Source: Zygnema circumcarinatum (lineage: Eukaryota > Streptophyta > Zygnematophyceae > Zygnematales > Zygnemataceae). Taken from it: DNA of 64,000 bases. This document shows, in pieces, positions 14,501-26,959 of this stretch; the stretch's first letter is position 1, and each line of letters opens with the position of its first letter. The notes beneath the pieces are model-generated. The model was not told where the DNA came from. It saw only the letters and a list, made by a program, of their open reading frames with translations, and did no database searches. Location: the NCBI GenBank assembly GCA_037447605.1, contig CM074804.1, positions 3,676,515-3,740,514 on the forward strand, given 5' to 3'. The position numbers were made by a program, and so were the translations under genes.

Positions 14501-17500
14501 AAGATGTGGGCTTAATGTGGATGTTCTATTCTCATCATCCTCGGAAGTATAAAGCTGGAGGCTGGTGTACAGGAATTTGTGCTCTCCTTCTTGCCGCCTT
14601 TGGTACTTGAAAATGGCCTGCCCTTCGACATTGAGGCTACTGTCGTGGCTGCGGAGAATGGGACTTGCTGCAGATGCAGCATCCCGACAGGTAAAGGAGG
14701 CAACTTCAGGATGGAAGAGTGCTTGAATTGCAGCCGTGCCGCTCTTGCCACAATCCAAACCTACCCTTCACATCAGTGCTTTTAAAGCAGCCCTGAAGCA
14801 ATTGGTTTTAGTTCTAAGTGAACCTTTAGACAACAATTTAGTCTGGTGGTTGGAACTCTCTTGTTTGTCATTTTTTTTTTAGTCCTTGCTTTTACTCAGC
14901 TTTCACTGTGCGGCTTGATGTGACCGCAATGCTCCCAATGGCACTGCTAGTTACTGAAGTTTTACTTAGCATTTCTCGGCCGTTTCCCTCTCACGCATCC
15001 CTTATGTCCGCTCTTGGCTTGACCGCAGGGAAGCACGTAGAACTTCATAGCTTTACTTTGAGCGAGCAGATTGAGCTGGCCCTCTCTGTAAGTCACAATT
15101 CGTTTGGGCAGCTCATTTGTCTACTCTTTTTGCAACTGGCTCTTTTGAAGAAGAAGCTGACAGGCTACAGCCAACAGCTATTGCTAAGTTGCGCATTCTT
15201 TGATGCTCAACTTTTTGTCCTTGGAGTGTCCAGGTGCCTTCTTTGCGGGCTTCAAGTGGAGCAGCGCAGCATACTCCCATCCACCTGCCGCTCAAGTGAG
15301 CCTCATCTCCTCTTTCCCAATGTTTGTAGCCGGTTCTTGGAGTGCAGTGCTCATGAAAAACGTTGCGCATGTCTGCAGCTATATGCTCGAAAGCAACGCA
15401 ATTTTGGCAGGCCTGCCTGGAACGCAGCTTCCAAAGGAACTAACCTTACAGACAGCCAACAACAGCAGGAAACTGCACGTGAAACTGGACAACAGGTGCA
15501 GTTCCTCAAACCTACATTACCGTGAATGCACATTGGACGTAAAGTTAAATGCACAATGAATTCAATGTTTCAGCACGCGGCTGAGGGAACAGGAGGGCTT
15601 TGCGTAGTGAGAGGATGAGAAAAGCGTTCCTTTTGTTGCAGGGCCACACGTAAGCCTCTGCTTCGCCGTGTAGCGGTGTTTTCGCCCTTCTGGATTGTCA
15701 ATGAAGCTGGCATTGATTTGCAATTGATGAGCAGTGATAACGAGCCTGTCCAATGTCCTTCTAATGAGGTAAATGACTCTGTGATATCACTGCACCCAAA
15801 CAGAGCTAATCTATTGCAAAATTCAGACACTACGTATTTTTTCACTGTTGCGCATGCTGGATGCCCCGCAAGCGTACTATTGCTCTGTGCTTGCATGAAC
15901 TCAGAATTTTGGCTTACCCTGCAAGGCTTCTCCTGCAAATGACATGCTTGTCCCTTCACTCTGTCCTCTCGTTATATCAGAGTTGTAATGCCACAAGGAA
16001 AGCACACAAACTAATCCTGTCTACTCGTGAGTGGAACTAAGGAAAGCGGAATGTGGGGGTTGTTGCAGGCTGGTCCATTGGTTCCAGTTCTGTTGACTGT
16101 TACTGGATCGCACACAGCGCTTTCCGTGCAGCAGGGAGAGTGGTCTCGGCGCATCCCCATCGCCTCTGTGGGAATCAAAGGAGCTGTCTCATGCGCGGCT
16201 CAGCTCGCAGGCAGCAACAAGGGAGAGGTCCTTGTGCTCTCCCTCCCCTACCTTTCCTAGCATGGCTGCTATGGTTGCTTTGTGTTCAACCTGGGAAGCG
16301 TTACCATTCGTGCACTGTTTGGCATGCAGGTGCTATTGAAATGGCTGTATGAATTCGGGGTAGAGGTGACTCTAGGGCCGTCCAACTTCCCGCGCACCAA
16401 AGTGCTGAGAATCACACCGCGCTTTGTCCTCGTGAACGCGACCGGACAGGATCTGGAGATCGTGCAAAAGGATACTGCGGAAAGCAAAGTGCGGACTCAC
16501 ACTGCAGCCCTTCTTTCTCTCTGACAGTCATGTGCTCCATTCATGAACTTCAAAAGTGAGGATTGCGGTTGGTCTTGTTGGAGGGCTACAGATCTTGAAG
16601 AGTGAATCGCGGCTCGCACATCACTGGGTCAGCAGCGAGAAAGAACACCGGATTGCGGTCCGACTGGTGAAGGATGGCCCTTGGGATTGGTCGGGGAGCT
16701 TCGACTTGGACAAAGCCGGGGAATTTGCCGTGCGTGTGAGACATGCTGATACAGGTAAGCTACTACCACTATTTTGCATGGAAATGATTTCATGAAAGAG
16801 TCGTAGACTTTTCCTCTGTGCACCGTTGGAGTGCATAAGGTGAATTGGAAGTTTCGATAGGCATCTAATGTGAGAAATTGGCGGTAAATAGGCGCTTGCT
16901 AACTCCAGCTTCTTCTGTTCGCGTAGTGTCTTTCTCGAGATTTTTTTCAATAAAATCTGAGACTCTTTCTATCCAGCCATCCGGTTGGCTGCCTACTGCT
17001 CTCAGTTCCCCTAATAATTGTCATGCGAAGTTTCTGTTAATCTATCGTATCACCAGTTTGATGAGATAATTGTGACAAGGAACCTTTCAAGCTCATCGCA
17101 GCTGAAATTAGTCCGAACTAATTCAGGTCATTATTATCCGCTATCATCGAATCTGCTTAGCCGCAAGGAACCACATTCTCTTTTACAATTTCTTGCAGGG
17201 CTGTATACCATCATCTCCATTGATATTTCTCCTAATGGGGCCTCCGCTCTGATCACTTTTGATATTTGCGAAGGCGTGAAGAAGTACGCCCCCTATCGGT
17301 ATGTTCTTTGGTTTCGTTTGACTTCGTATCTTAAATTTTGGAGATAGCACAGAGACTTCCGGGACAAGTTTTCACTCCTCTGATGCGGAGTTTTTTGCAG
17401 GCTGGAGAACCAGTGCAGCAGCGTGACTCTCACTGTGGGGCAGAAGCACGCGGGAAGGCAGCAAGTCCTGGCCCCAAAATCTTCTATGTCATACGCCTGG

Positions 17501-20500
17501 GATGAGGTAGGCTGTTTGGGAACGATGTATGGGGGCTCAAAAGGAAGCTGAACTGAACTGAGGACGATGGCATCTTTTTTTTTGGTCAATCAGAATGAAA
17601 TCGATCAAGCAAGCATGCTTTACATTAGTTCCCTTTGTTGCCTACAAAATGACCTCGCAGTTCCGCTATTCACGAAGTCCTATCTCCACGGTGGTTTTTT
17701 CCTTTTTTGGCAGCCGAAATCTCCACAACTGCTGGTGGTAGAGTTGAAGGATTACGAAATTGTCCGCGAGTATACCCTCGACGATATCAAGTCTCGTCCC
17801 GCCATTCCTCTGCAGGGGCATGGAGGGTATCTCTTCTCAGACTCCCTGCACTAACAGCTCAAAACTGCTCCTACTTTTCACCGTTTCTTCATAGCACGCG
17901 TGGGCTCGTAATGCTGGGAACTGACTGATAATTCAGTCATTAAATTTGTGGAGTGTTGGAACAGGTTTCTTAATGGATTAACATTGCCCGTGTATGGAGG
18001 TGATGTGGAGCACGTTTATGTCAGTCTCTATGCGGATGGTGCAACTCGAGTTCTGTTGTTTTCTGACAGTGAGAAAGCAGTTTCAAGGTGGGGAAATTGT
18101 CATTATCTCCTTGGAGGAGACTATGTTGACCAAATGTTTCCTCTTCCCATTCCTGTAGCCGCTAAGCTTTTGCAAGAGTACCTCTGTCCCTCCACTTGTT
18201 ACATAATACTGAAAATATGTTGCGGTACAGAGGTGAAGAGGAGGAACGAGAAAGTGTTCTGTCGAAGCTGCATGCGACTGTGAAGCACATCACAGCAGTG
18301 AAGGAGCTTCTAGAGCAATGGGGAGTACAGGTACGCAATGACCTTTCGGTCACCTTTTCAGCCCTTCACCACAGCTGTAATTTACTGAACAAACAGTCGA
18401 GAATATCAGTGTGTAGCAGCTGGAGAGGCACCTGATGCAGCAGAATGGCAAGGTATGCTCTTGCTTCTCGGCATGGTTCAGCTTGCATACGTCTCATCTA
18501 GCGCAGAGTTTGCTAAAACAGGTGCTGGCTCCATGCAGGCTGATGAGCTGGAACAAGCAATATACTCGAAACGTTTAGATTCCACTGACGACGTACATGG
18601 AGATGATGAAAGGGCGGTGGACAACGCCGATCTGGAAAGCATAAGCATGAAGGAACATGAGCAGAAGTCGCCTGCAGGGGAGGGTGAAGGCGGTTCTGCA
18701 GCTCACGGCTTGCCAGCCCTAGCGGAGGAGGATGCAGTCCTTGAGATAAGCGGTGAAGCGATGCAGCCCGAACGTGAGGGAAAAGGTATTGCATCCGAAT
18801 CAGAAAATTTTGGATTGGATATGCTTTCCTTCGCAGACGGCTCTGGAAAGGGACCAAGAACAGCTGAGGCAATGACGGATAGAGTTGTGTTCAGCAATGG
18901 GCAGTGGCCCGAAGAGGGGAACCCAAACGTCAATGCAGCCTCTCAGGCAACTGTCGTAGGCTTGCATGCCGGACACGGGTTCTTCAGTGATGTTTCTGCC
19001 AAAGGGGCCAGCTCGTCTCTGGCCATAGTAAGGCAGGCAGCTGCATTGCCAAAGAGATTGTACAGAGGCCTTGACAACTGGCGGCAACATGAGATAGCGA
19101 GGGAGGAACGCCGGCAGAAAGTGGCGGATGAAGAAGCCGAGGCAGTGGCGTCCTCAGCCGCCAATGACATGGCAGTCAGCCTGAATGTTATCCATGGTCG
19201 ACGAGTCAGTCCTGAAGGGTTGGAGATTGCTGGTGGAGACCTCTTTGTGCGCATTGTGGCTGCTCGAGATTTAGCCTCCAGGAGCGAGGCTTGCAATCCG
19301 TACGCATTGGTGAAGGTGGAGAATCTTCTTCCCTTCCTTGAGAGTTTGTGCAAATGTGAGCTGAGAGGCTTAATGAGAGCTTGCGGATTTATGAAACGAG
19401 ATTAAACGAATTGCTTATGTGGTCTTTGTAGTGTCTTTCTGTTCTCCACTTCATCGAATGCACTTTAAAATGCCTTCCCTTACGTTCGGCAGTTTGCATA
19501 CTTTATGCTTTTTTGTGTCACTGACGGTGCTTTTAGCATTCGTCAAGGAGTCGCGGAGTCCAACAAGTGAAGGCACTCTGAGATGAGATAGACAGGGTAG
19601 AGCACAAACGTCTGCGTCTCTCTCCCCCCCACCAGTACTCCTCCCATTTTCCGTCTCCTTGTGTTCCATTAAACAAGGGACGAAGGCCATTACTAGTCAG
19701 TTACTGATACATGTGTCACTCGATCTGAAAACCTGGAGCAACAGGTGGAGGAACGCAGCAAACGCACAAAGGTTCAACGACGAACAGTGCGGCCGCAGTG
19801 GAACGAGGAACTGCTCTTCAAGGCGGCGTCAGTCACTGCAGACATGTCAGTTGCATTGTACAGCCACAACCCACTGGGAGCGGATACGTTCCTTGGAGAG
19901 GTGATGAAGCACTTTACCTCCTATCGATTAATTATTTAAGTGGTCTCTTCCTTGTTTCCCTCGTCTTCTCTCTTTGTCATTCAGGACTCCTCCGTTCATG
20001 ATCCGTTCGGTCATATTAACGTGAGCTCAGGGCACATAGCAGGTCTATCTGCTAGAAGTGATTATCGTGCAGTCCATGTGTTTCTCTCGACAGTCGGGAT
20101 CAAGTATAGATTTCAATACTATTACTGGCCTTTAGAGTCACAACCTTTGTAGGGCAACCTATTGATGCAGCTCCAGTAAGGACAGTTCTCTTTCGAAGCA
20201 TTTTCATTCAATCGCTTACAACATTTGGGGGCTTTTGCAGCTTCCTCCAATTTCAACGCTTCCCCTCTTACTGTTTGCCTGTCACTGCCAAAAAAATTAA
20301 TGGGACTTCAGGGAGGGCTGCAGGTAGTCTTGCCTCTGCCTGAAAGTGCGACTGAACTTAACCGCAGCCTCCAATGGCACACGCTGAGGCGACGAAACTT
20401 CAAAGACCGTGTCAGTGGAAGCGTAGCTCTGGCCACTGTGTGGCAAGCCACGGAGCTCGAGCTTCTGTCTTTTCAGGTGCTGCCTTTCCTGCCATTACTG

Positions 20501-23500
20501 CTTTTGTTGTGCAGAACACTACTGCATGTCAGAGATAATTTCCAAGTAATGCATGTTCTGACGACGACCTGCCCTGAAAGGTGACTCTGAACATTATGTG
20601 ACTATGTATGTATGCGCTTGTTATTTGTCACAGCTTCAGGAAAGAGAGGCAGTGCTCGCGCGCCTCGAAGAGCTGTTGGCGTTGCGGAGAGAGACTTTGC
20701 AGGAGGAGGGTTTGGTTGCCCCGCCACTGCAGACCCCGCTGATGTCAGCAAGCGATGAGGCCCCCCTCGCCGATTCAGCGTTGGATCTTGCAAAGCAGTC
20801 GCTTCGCTGGTCACTGAGGGGGACACTTCAGGTCCCACTTGCTCCTTCACCGTGCTGAAGCAAACGTCGATTTTTTCGCAGCTTGTTTGTTGCTTGCTTG
20901 TTGTTTTTTTGCGGTTCATTTGAATGATGGGGACTCTTCGTAGATTTCGAGCTTACAGCATCATCTGTTTGACGGCGTTTCTGCTCTGGGGAGCATGCTG
21001 CAACTCCTGTAGATTTTTTAGTTCATAGCATCTCTCGCAGTTTGAATTTAAACGACAAAAGCTGCTCAGATGTGCACAATCTGAATTTTCTGCTGCGCAA
21101 GAGACCTCCAGCATGTAACAAATGGAAGGGACGTGGATGACAGGTGTCAGTGATTTCGGCTGTCCACCTAAGAATGCCTCAAGAGTGGCTGCGTTCAGTG
21201 TACACCTGCGATGCATATGTTCTCTTGCGCTGTAAAAACGCGGCTCCTCAGTGCACCGCAGTTATCCCACGGACCTCCTTCCCTGAATGGCATCAAGCTT
21301 TCAGCTTTGCAGATGTGCCGCTGAGCTCAGTACTGCATGTTGAGGTAAGTTGATGGAAGAAACAAGTAATGGCTCATTTGATCGCAGCTTCTCGTTCCTC
21401 TTATCTCTCCGTCGCCCATTGAATGATTCGGCTATTTTCTCGTCGCAGGTGTACCACAAATGGCCACTTGCCCAGGATGTCCTACTGGGGAGGTCGGAAG
21501 TAGCTGTGGCTCTCTTGGAGGTGCGCTTCCCCCGAAAATTACAATTGCACTGCGCCTGAACTGCATATAGGATTATCCTTTTTCCCGCCTACCTCCTTCT
21601 GGGTTCTACATGGATTTTGGCAAACTAAGGATGCTTTTGATGCTGAAAATTGAACAGTATATTCTATTTTTCAACTGATGGTGGCCTTGTTTTGTGAGGT
21701 GTTCTGCCAGGATAAGTTGCCCCAATACATGTGGCTCAAATTGCGCACTGCTGATCAGCCGGTGCGTTGTCGACAGTTCAAATGCCCTAGAAATGTGAAA
21801 AGCCAATAATTCGTTGTGGTAAATCGACTTTTGTGCGCTGTGCCTCCCTGGCATTTGTGGCGATTCATAGTCAAGAGCTACTATTCCAAAGCTTCTTCCC
21901 ATGTAGCGGCCATGTCCTGAAACTCATCGCACCTTGAAGGGTGCAGGAAGGGGGCCTTGCCCGCATTCGTGTGCGTCTGCAATGGAGCACTGGAAAGGGG
22001 ATGGCACCGGAGACGGGCTCAGCTGTAGAGGTGCACAAACCTATAAGACCTACACCAAAACAGAACCTGGAAGGAATTTAGAAAAAAACAAAGAGAACCC
22101 AGGTCCATATTGGGTGATGTTTGTTATTTGAGGGGCTGCTTTGGGTGGCGTTATGCAGGTTGCCTTCGAAAGCGTCAGCATCGCAGTTGTGGACCATGTC
22201 CCACGAGAAGTTCTACACATCCTCTTGCGCGGGTTGCGAGCAGAATATACTGATTTGGTAAGCTTCGTCCATCATCACAACAACCTGAAATGCTGTTTCC
22301 CTGCTGCAAACTTCATTGGCTGAAGAATTTCCTCTTTTTTATTCTGTAGGCGCGAGAACAGGCAACACGTATCCGGTTAGGAAGCGTTCAGGTCGATAAC
22401 CAACTGCTCACATCGCGAGAACCGGTGGTGCTGCAGGCCACTCAGGTGCGCTTGAATGGCTCTGTTAATGTGTTTACTTCAATAGATGGACAGGAATCAA
22501 CCCTTATAATTCTGAAAGGTGAAACCTTTAGAAGTGCAAGTGGGCTAACCTTGGAGTGCTGTGTGGCAGCGGGAAGGCCGGCGCCTGCACAGTGAGGAAG
22601 GGGCCAAGCCGCTGCTGCTGCTCGAATGGACGCGCTTGAAGTCGAGTCCGAGCATTGGGCACTTCCGCAACCTTCTGTTCATGCTTCGGGAGGTGGACCT
22701 GCATGTGGAGGAAGACCTGGCTGATGCAATTATCACCTACGTCATGGAGCTGCCGACACAAGACCTCTGGCAGGAGCAATGTAGACCAAAGCAAGACAAA
22801 AATTCGGTGGGTGGGAAATACTTACCGTCGTAAAGTTTTGATCTCAAGTGATTATGTAGAGGGAATTGATATGCATACGCTTGGCCGTCAAAATGCAGGC
22901 GGAGAATGCGGATGACAGGAGTGTGGGAGTGCTGATTCAACCACAAGGCTGGGTTCCCGGTAGGCAGGTGCGTCGATTGTGGTTGGCAGTTTCCTACATT
23001 TGGAGGGTATGTCCATGCAATTGTAAAAAAATAGGTATGCTTAGAACATCCTCCGAGTATTATAGGCACTCAGGATTGAGATAGTTGGCGAAGTTTCAAA
23101 CTCATCTGCCGTGGTGACAATTGCAAACTTACTGAAGTCAGTACGCGATTCTAGCTTTCACAGCAACAAGCAGATATTTTCCTAGTTCTGCAAATTTCCA
23201 AGATTGTGAATTCCTGTTTGTAATACCTGACTGTCTTCCTACGCTTTTGCTCTAGGCGTTGAAGGTATGAAATATTTGTGCAAGTTGATGCATCGTTTAT
23301 TATGCCTAGAAGACAGTGTGTTATTGTAGCTCAACCATAACTTAGCATTATGTTACAATTGTTCACTTCCTTTAGTCGATCTCAATCAAATTGTGCAATA
23401 ATGGAAGTCAAAGTAACTGCGGGATAGGAAGATCTTGAGCTTCTGGGATGCGCGTGGCTTGAGGATGGCGACTAGGAAATCATATCGAAGCCTTTGGACT

Positions 23501-26500
23501 AATGCTGAATCTCGTGACATGATACTGGAGTTCTGATAGATAGTGCTATAGATTGCTATTCTCAGTAAAATTGAGTAAACTGCTTGATCAGAAAATTGTC
23601 GACCCATGGAAGTTGACCCATTCCGCAGGGTATCCAATGGTACTTTGAGCGCTTTCGCATTCAGCCCATACGCGTGAATGTGACCCTGCTGGTGAATGCC
23701 GTCGGTCCGGAGGCCGATGTGCTGAATGGAAATGTTTGGCAGCTGCGCAAGATCGTTGCTCGCACTGGCCTTCCTCTTATCGCTCTTCAGGATGTGCCTC
23801 TGCGGCTGAACAGGTAGCCCTTCTGCGCTGCTTCTCTCCTCCCCCTTGCCCGAGTGTACGGGCTGATATGGTCTGCATGTTCGTTTAGGCTCTCTTGTCC
23901 TACACAGTGATTGTTGCTTCAATGTTTGCTTTACGAGTATGCTTCTTCCTGGTTCATGGGTGCAGCCTGGTTTTGGACAATGCCTTTCAGAACCGAACCA
24001 CACTCCTCAATTACGTGATCAGACACTACCTCCTGCAGCTCATCCAGGAGATTCATAAGATACTTGGATCTGTCGAATTTTTGGGTGCACCTGTAAGGCC
24101 ATCCAACGCTTGCAAGGCGATTGAATCGATCGGGAGGGAACGGTGGACTGTAGGCAGCAGTCAAAAACAGTAGTAACTGTGTAATACTTGGATGATTTGT
24201 CTCAGCTAAATCGATGTTCAATGTGTCTGGGAATCTGGGCCATCAGGATTCCATTGTCGTGACGATAGAAGTATGTGCTGCTCTTGGCGGGCATAGAAAT
24301 CCATACATGGAAGTCAATGCGGTTGGAGCTAAGTACATTTCTTGTTAACGGGTTGCCTTGGTGCAGCTGAGTTTGATTCACAGCCTCGCCACAGGGGTGC
24401 TCGACTTCTTTGTGGAGCCAGCAAGCGCAACCACGTGAGATGTTTTTTTGTATTCTGCAGCGTGATTCTCTTTCCGCCAGATAGTGGCTATCGTAACGAA
24501 CTCTACTCTATTGCTTTGAATTACTTTTATCAAAGTGGGTGGACACTTGGGTGTGAGATGCAGGCCAGAGGAGTTCCTGCGCGGCTCCGCAGCAGGCACC
24601 ATCAGCTTAATAAAAAATTCCGCATATGGCGCTCTGGAGACAGTCAGCCGCATTACTGGGAGCATCGCCAAATCTGTCGCAGTGCTCTCACTCGACGAGA
24701 GCTACGTGCAACGGTGCTTTGTTTCCCATCTCCACACAAAGTCAATGCTCCTCAGTGCTGCCGTTCCTTTCCTTCTTGCATCCACAAGCATGAGGAAGGA
24801 AGAAATTGCAGATGCAGGTGAAGGGCCTTACATTGGTCTGAGCGAAGCTGGGTTGGGAGGAGGACAGGTTCAGCCAACGGCGTGGGAACGCCCAGGAACA
24901 GCTCATACAAGGAGTTCAGGTGCTTCCAAATTCCTGATAGTCGTAACCTTTTTGAAAGCCTGCAAAGTTGCTGAAATCAACCTGCAAGGCCTGCAGGACT
25001 TGGGCATTGGATTCTGCGAGGCATTGGTGGGTCTTGTTACCAACCCGCTCGCCGGCTCCGAGCAAGCAGGCGCGGTTGGATTCGCAACGGGGCTTGGAAG
25101 GGGGGTTGTGGGTGCGACCCTTCTCTCTGAACTTAGCATCGCTCATGATGAATTTTGAAAGGGGACAGTGCTACTTTTTTAAACAACACTCATGTAGGAT
25201 TCAATGCTTTTGCCGCAGGACTGGTGACAAAGCCTGTCGCCGGGGCTATGGAGTTCACGTCAAAAACCACAGGTGGTATAGGAAAAGGTATTCGCTCCAT
25301 CGGGAATGACGTGGTGGGATTAGCGCCTACTCGCGTTCAAGAACCCCAAAATTTCAGCCGACAGGATGTTACGGAGGTGCGTGCGTAGATGTCCGTTTAG
25401 GGATTCCAAGGCTTTAAGGGCAGGAAAAAGTAAAAGACTTCCGCAAAGCCTATGGATGACATGGTGGTCCATGCAGGTAGGTGGTAGAGGGAAATGGGCC
25501 ATATCACACCATGTTAGAATGCCCCTCGTTTGAATCAGTGACTTTATGACGCTTAGAGCTGATCACACCCTCCATGGTTGCATGCACAGTTGGACGAAAA
25601 CCGGAAAAGGGAATTACAGGATGTGTTGGCGCTGCTCGATCATGGTCGTTTCAGCAGTGAGGCGATCGTTGACTTTCTGGAGATGAGGACGGGCCGCGCC
25701 ATGATCTTCACTTCAAAGCGCATCCTCTACTACAACTCAGTGAAAAGCCTCCTGCGCTGGCAGCTTCCCTTCTCTGGTGCATGGCTCTCCCTGCCACCCT
25801 GCCTTTTCCCTGGCATCATGCAAAAAGCCGCAGTGCTGCTTTGCCGCAAGCAAGTGTGTCAGTGCCTGACGGGAGTTATTGGGTGCAGAAATAAGCTCCA
25901 TCAGCGGAATGGAAGGCCATCTAGAGGTGATTGTCATGGCAGCCCTGCCAGTGAAGGTGGGCCGCGTTCAGCTGCGACTCAACGTGCCTCGTCGCCTCGT
26001 TGTGAAGTGCAGCACCCGGAGCCTCCACCAGGCTCTGCTTCTCAAACTCAGCTCCCACGCGCCGAGCACCTCTGCTCTCACTACGGTCCCTGAAACTCCC
26101 GAAGAGGTCAGGTCGCTGCAGCTGGGAAGTGGCCGAGCATCCATTGACTCCTTGAGCCTGGCAAATGATGAGGAGCCATCGATGAGTTTCTCAGTAGGTG
26201 GCTCGTCCAGGGATGCTCTATCTCCCATGCAGGAGCTTAACGCCGCTGGCACGCTTGCCCCTGTGGCTGACGACGAAGGCAACCGTAATCCTGGTGGTGC
26301 TCCAGAAGGAGAACGAGCAGAGGCTCAGCTTGCACCTTCCTGGATGGACGATTTGACAGCGGTCCAGACTTTGTGCGCACTCTCTGGCGGGGATGCGGCG
26401 TCCTCCCTGGCAGCAGCGCACATCATAGCGTGCAGCATCCTCCAGGAGGTGCAGTCTCTCAGAGGGGATTCAAGGAGCGAGCTCCTCAAAGATGCCAAGG

Positions 26501-26622
26501 TGCTGCTGACCGCCATGGCCAATTTGTCGCAGGCAGTGGGACAAGACGATCGTGCCGCTTTGCATGCCATGGAGGTGCTCTGCAAGAGAGCCATGGCTGT
26601 CATTAGGCTTATGTCCACATAG
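1..26622 (+). CDS. VPS13: VPS13-family bridge-like lipid transfer protein, 5' partial, about 50 exons
   Basis: Family role: VPS13 proteins form long hydrophobic grooves that move bulk lipid between membranes at contact sites. Seen here, in order: middle-groove exons, for example LRIRIELSGLSITL ending at 6,054 and WELVFRVGLAKVTVE near 8,970; an EPWPVEAELW exon near 12,120; a VAB/SHR-binding region; two C2 domains; and the conserved C-terminal part. The C-terminal part includes QVDNQLLTSREPVVLQ, EFLRGSAAGTISLIKNSAYG and the glycine-rich GLVTKPVAGAMEF. The stop is at 26,620-26,622 after RLMST. The N-terminal chorein domain and start codon are absent, so the gene begins left of the window. Exons before about 5.3 kb are short and weakly conserved, and their frames are less certain. 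VAB followed by C2 insertion resembles plant VPS13M-type proteins more than fungal VPS13 (family knowledge, not tested by alignment). At least one intron, starting at 12,479, is GC-AG. Confidence 0.93.
8281..8458. repeat. Pyrimidine (CT/TTTC) tract in a VPS13 intron
   Basis: Almost pure C/T sequence on the plus strand for about 180 bp, ending at the acceptor of the exon that starts DLTLCGLEG. It may act as an unusually long polypyrimidine tract, but simple-sequence slippage is the simplest origin. Confidence 0.9.
11526..11574. repeat. (CT)n microsatellite in a VPS13 intron
   Basis: About 22 uninterrupted CT dinucleotides lie between the exon ending VALIDDR and the one beginning RIGTPISV. No coding role is seen. 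Confidence 0.95.
12865..18087 (+). other. VPS13 adaptor-binding (VAB / SHR-BD) region
   Basis: About fifteen consecutive exons carry the Asn-containing repeats typical of the VAB region: RYRIVNLTGLELYYW (first exon, 12,865-12,968), LRGGWLPVLDIIVDK, VGKYIVNLHSVFDG, LPPLVLENGLPFDIE, RRVAVFSPFWIVNEAG, ITPRFVLVNATGQDLEIVQ, LENQCSSVTLTVGQK ending in YAWDE, and HVYVSLYADGATRVLLF. In other organisms this region recruits VPS13 to membranes through adaptors with Pro-x-Pro motifs; adaptor binding here is inference from the family. The spacing of motifs and phases supports a complete region with no internal stop. Confidence 0.88.
18539..20476 (+). other. First inserted C2 domain of VPS13 plus acidic linker
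   Basis: Exon 18,539-19,315 (259 codons, phase 0) holds a Glu/Asp-rich linker, then GGDLFVRIVAARDLASR, the first C2 strand pair. The domain continues in 19,745-19,900 (RTKVQRRTVRPQWNEELLF), a 36-nt micro-exon 19,985-20,020 (DSSVHDPFGHIN) and 20,324-20,476 (LQWHTLRRRNFKDRVSGSV). The fold order matches a C2 domain. The usual calcium-binding Asp residues in loops 1 and 3 are mostly replaced: SEACNPYALV where an Asp-Pro-Tyr is expected, and SHNPLGADT in loop 3. Calcium-independent membrane or protein binding is therefore more likely (inference). Confidence 0.85.
20634..22030 (+). other. Coiled-coil linker and second C2-like domain of VPS13
   Basis: Exon 20,634-20,831 (66 codons) gives a charged helical linker starting LQEREAVLARLEELLALRRE. 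Exons 21,144-21,344, 21,449-21,520 and 21,947-22,030 then encode a second C2-like module: VSVISAVHLRMPQEW, YTCDAYVLLRCK, TSFPEWHQAFSF, VLLGRSEVAVALLE and GGLARIRVRLQW. All junctions keep phase 0. Strand order and the Pro-x-Trp turn fit a C2 domain, but calcium ligands are again poor. It directly precedes the conserved C-terminal region that begins at 22,159. Confidence 0.75.
22159..26622 (+). other. VPS13 conserved C-terminal region (VPS13_C / ATG2_C-like and PH-like end)
   Basis: Exon 22,159-22,257 begins VAFESVSIAVVDHVPREVL, the strand and helix that open this region. Later exons give QVDNQLLTSREPVVLQ, IQWYFERFRIQPIRVNVTLL, LSLIHSLATGVLDFFVEPAS, GSAAGTISLIKNSAYG, GIGFCEALVGLVTNPLAG and GLVTKPVAGAMEFTSK. 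These are amphipathic glycine-rich helices like those that place VPS13 on membranes such as lipid droplets and mitochondria in other eukaryotes. The PH-like tail exon (25,590 onward) has MIFTSKRILYYN and LLRWQLPF. The final exon adds a poorly conserved alanine/serine-rich tail of about 200 residues before the stop. Confidence 0.9.
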
Positions 26623-26959
26623 CTGATTACGTGTCTCTGTGTCACATGAACATAGCCCCATGCATGAACGCGACAATCGTGTCGTTGCTTCTAGAACAGG
26701 TTTTAAGGTCATCTGCCTCTTCAGGGAAACATAGAGAGCCATTGCAGAGAGTTGGCCCGCCCGGTGATGCACACAGTGCTTGCAATGGAAGGTGTAAAGC
26801 ACACGGCCTTCGCCCGATGCATCATCTGCAGTGCTTCCTTCTGTGTGCCCTCCTCTCTCTCTTTCTCCCTCTCGGCACGCCACACCCCTTCGAATTTTCG
26901 CGTAGCGTCACTTCCCGCGTGGCGGTTCGCGCATCGCCGCGACGTTCCGTCCGTTGCGT

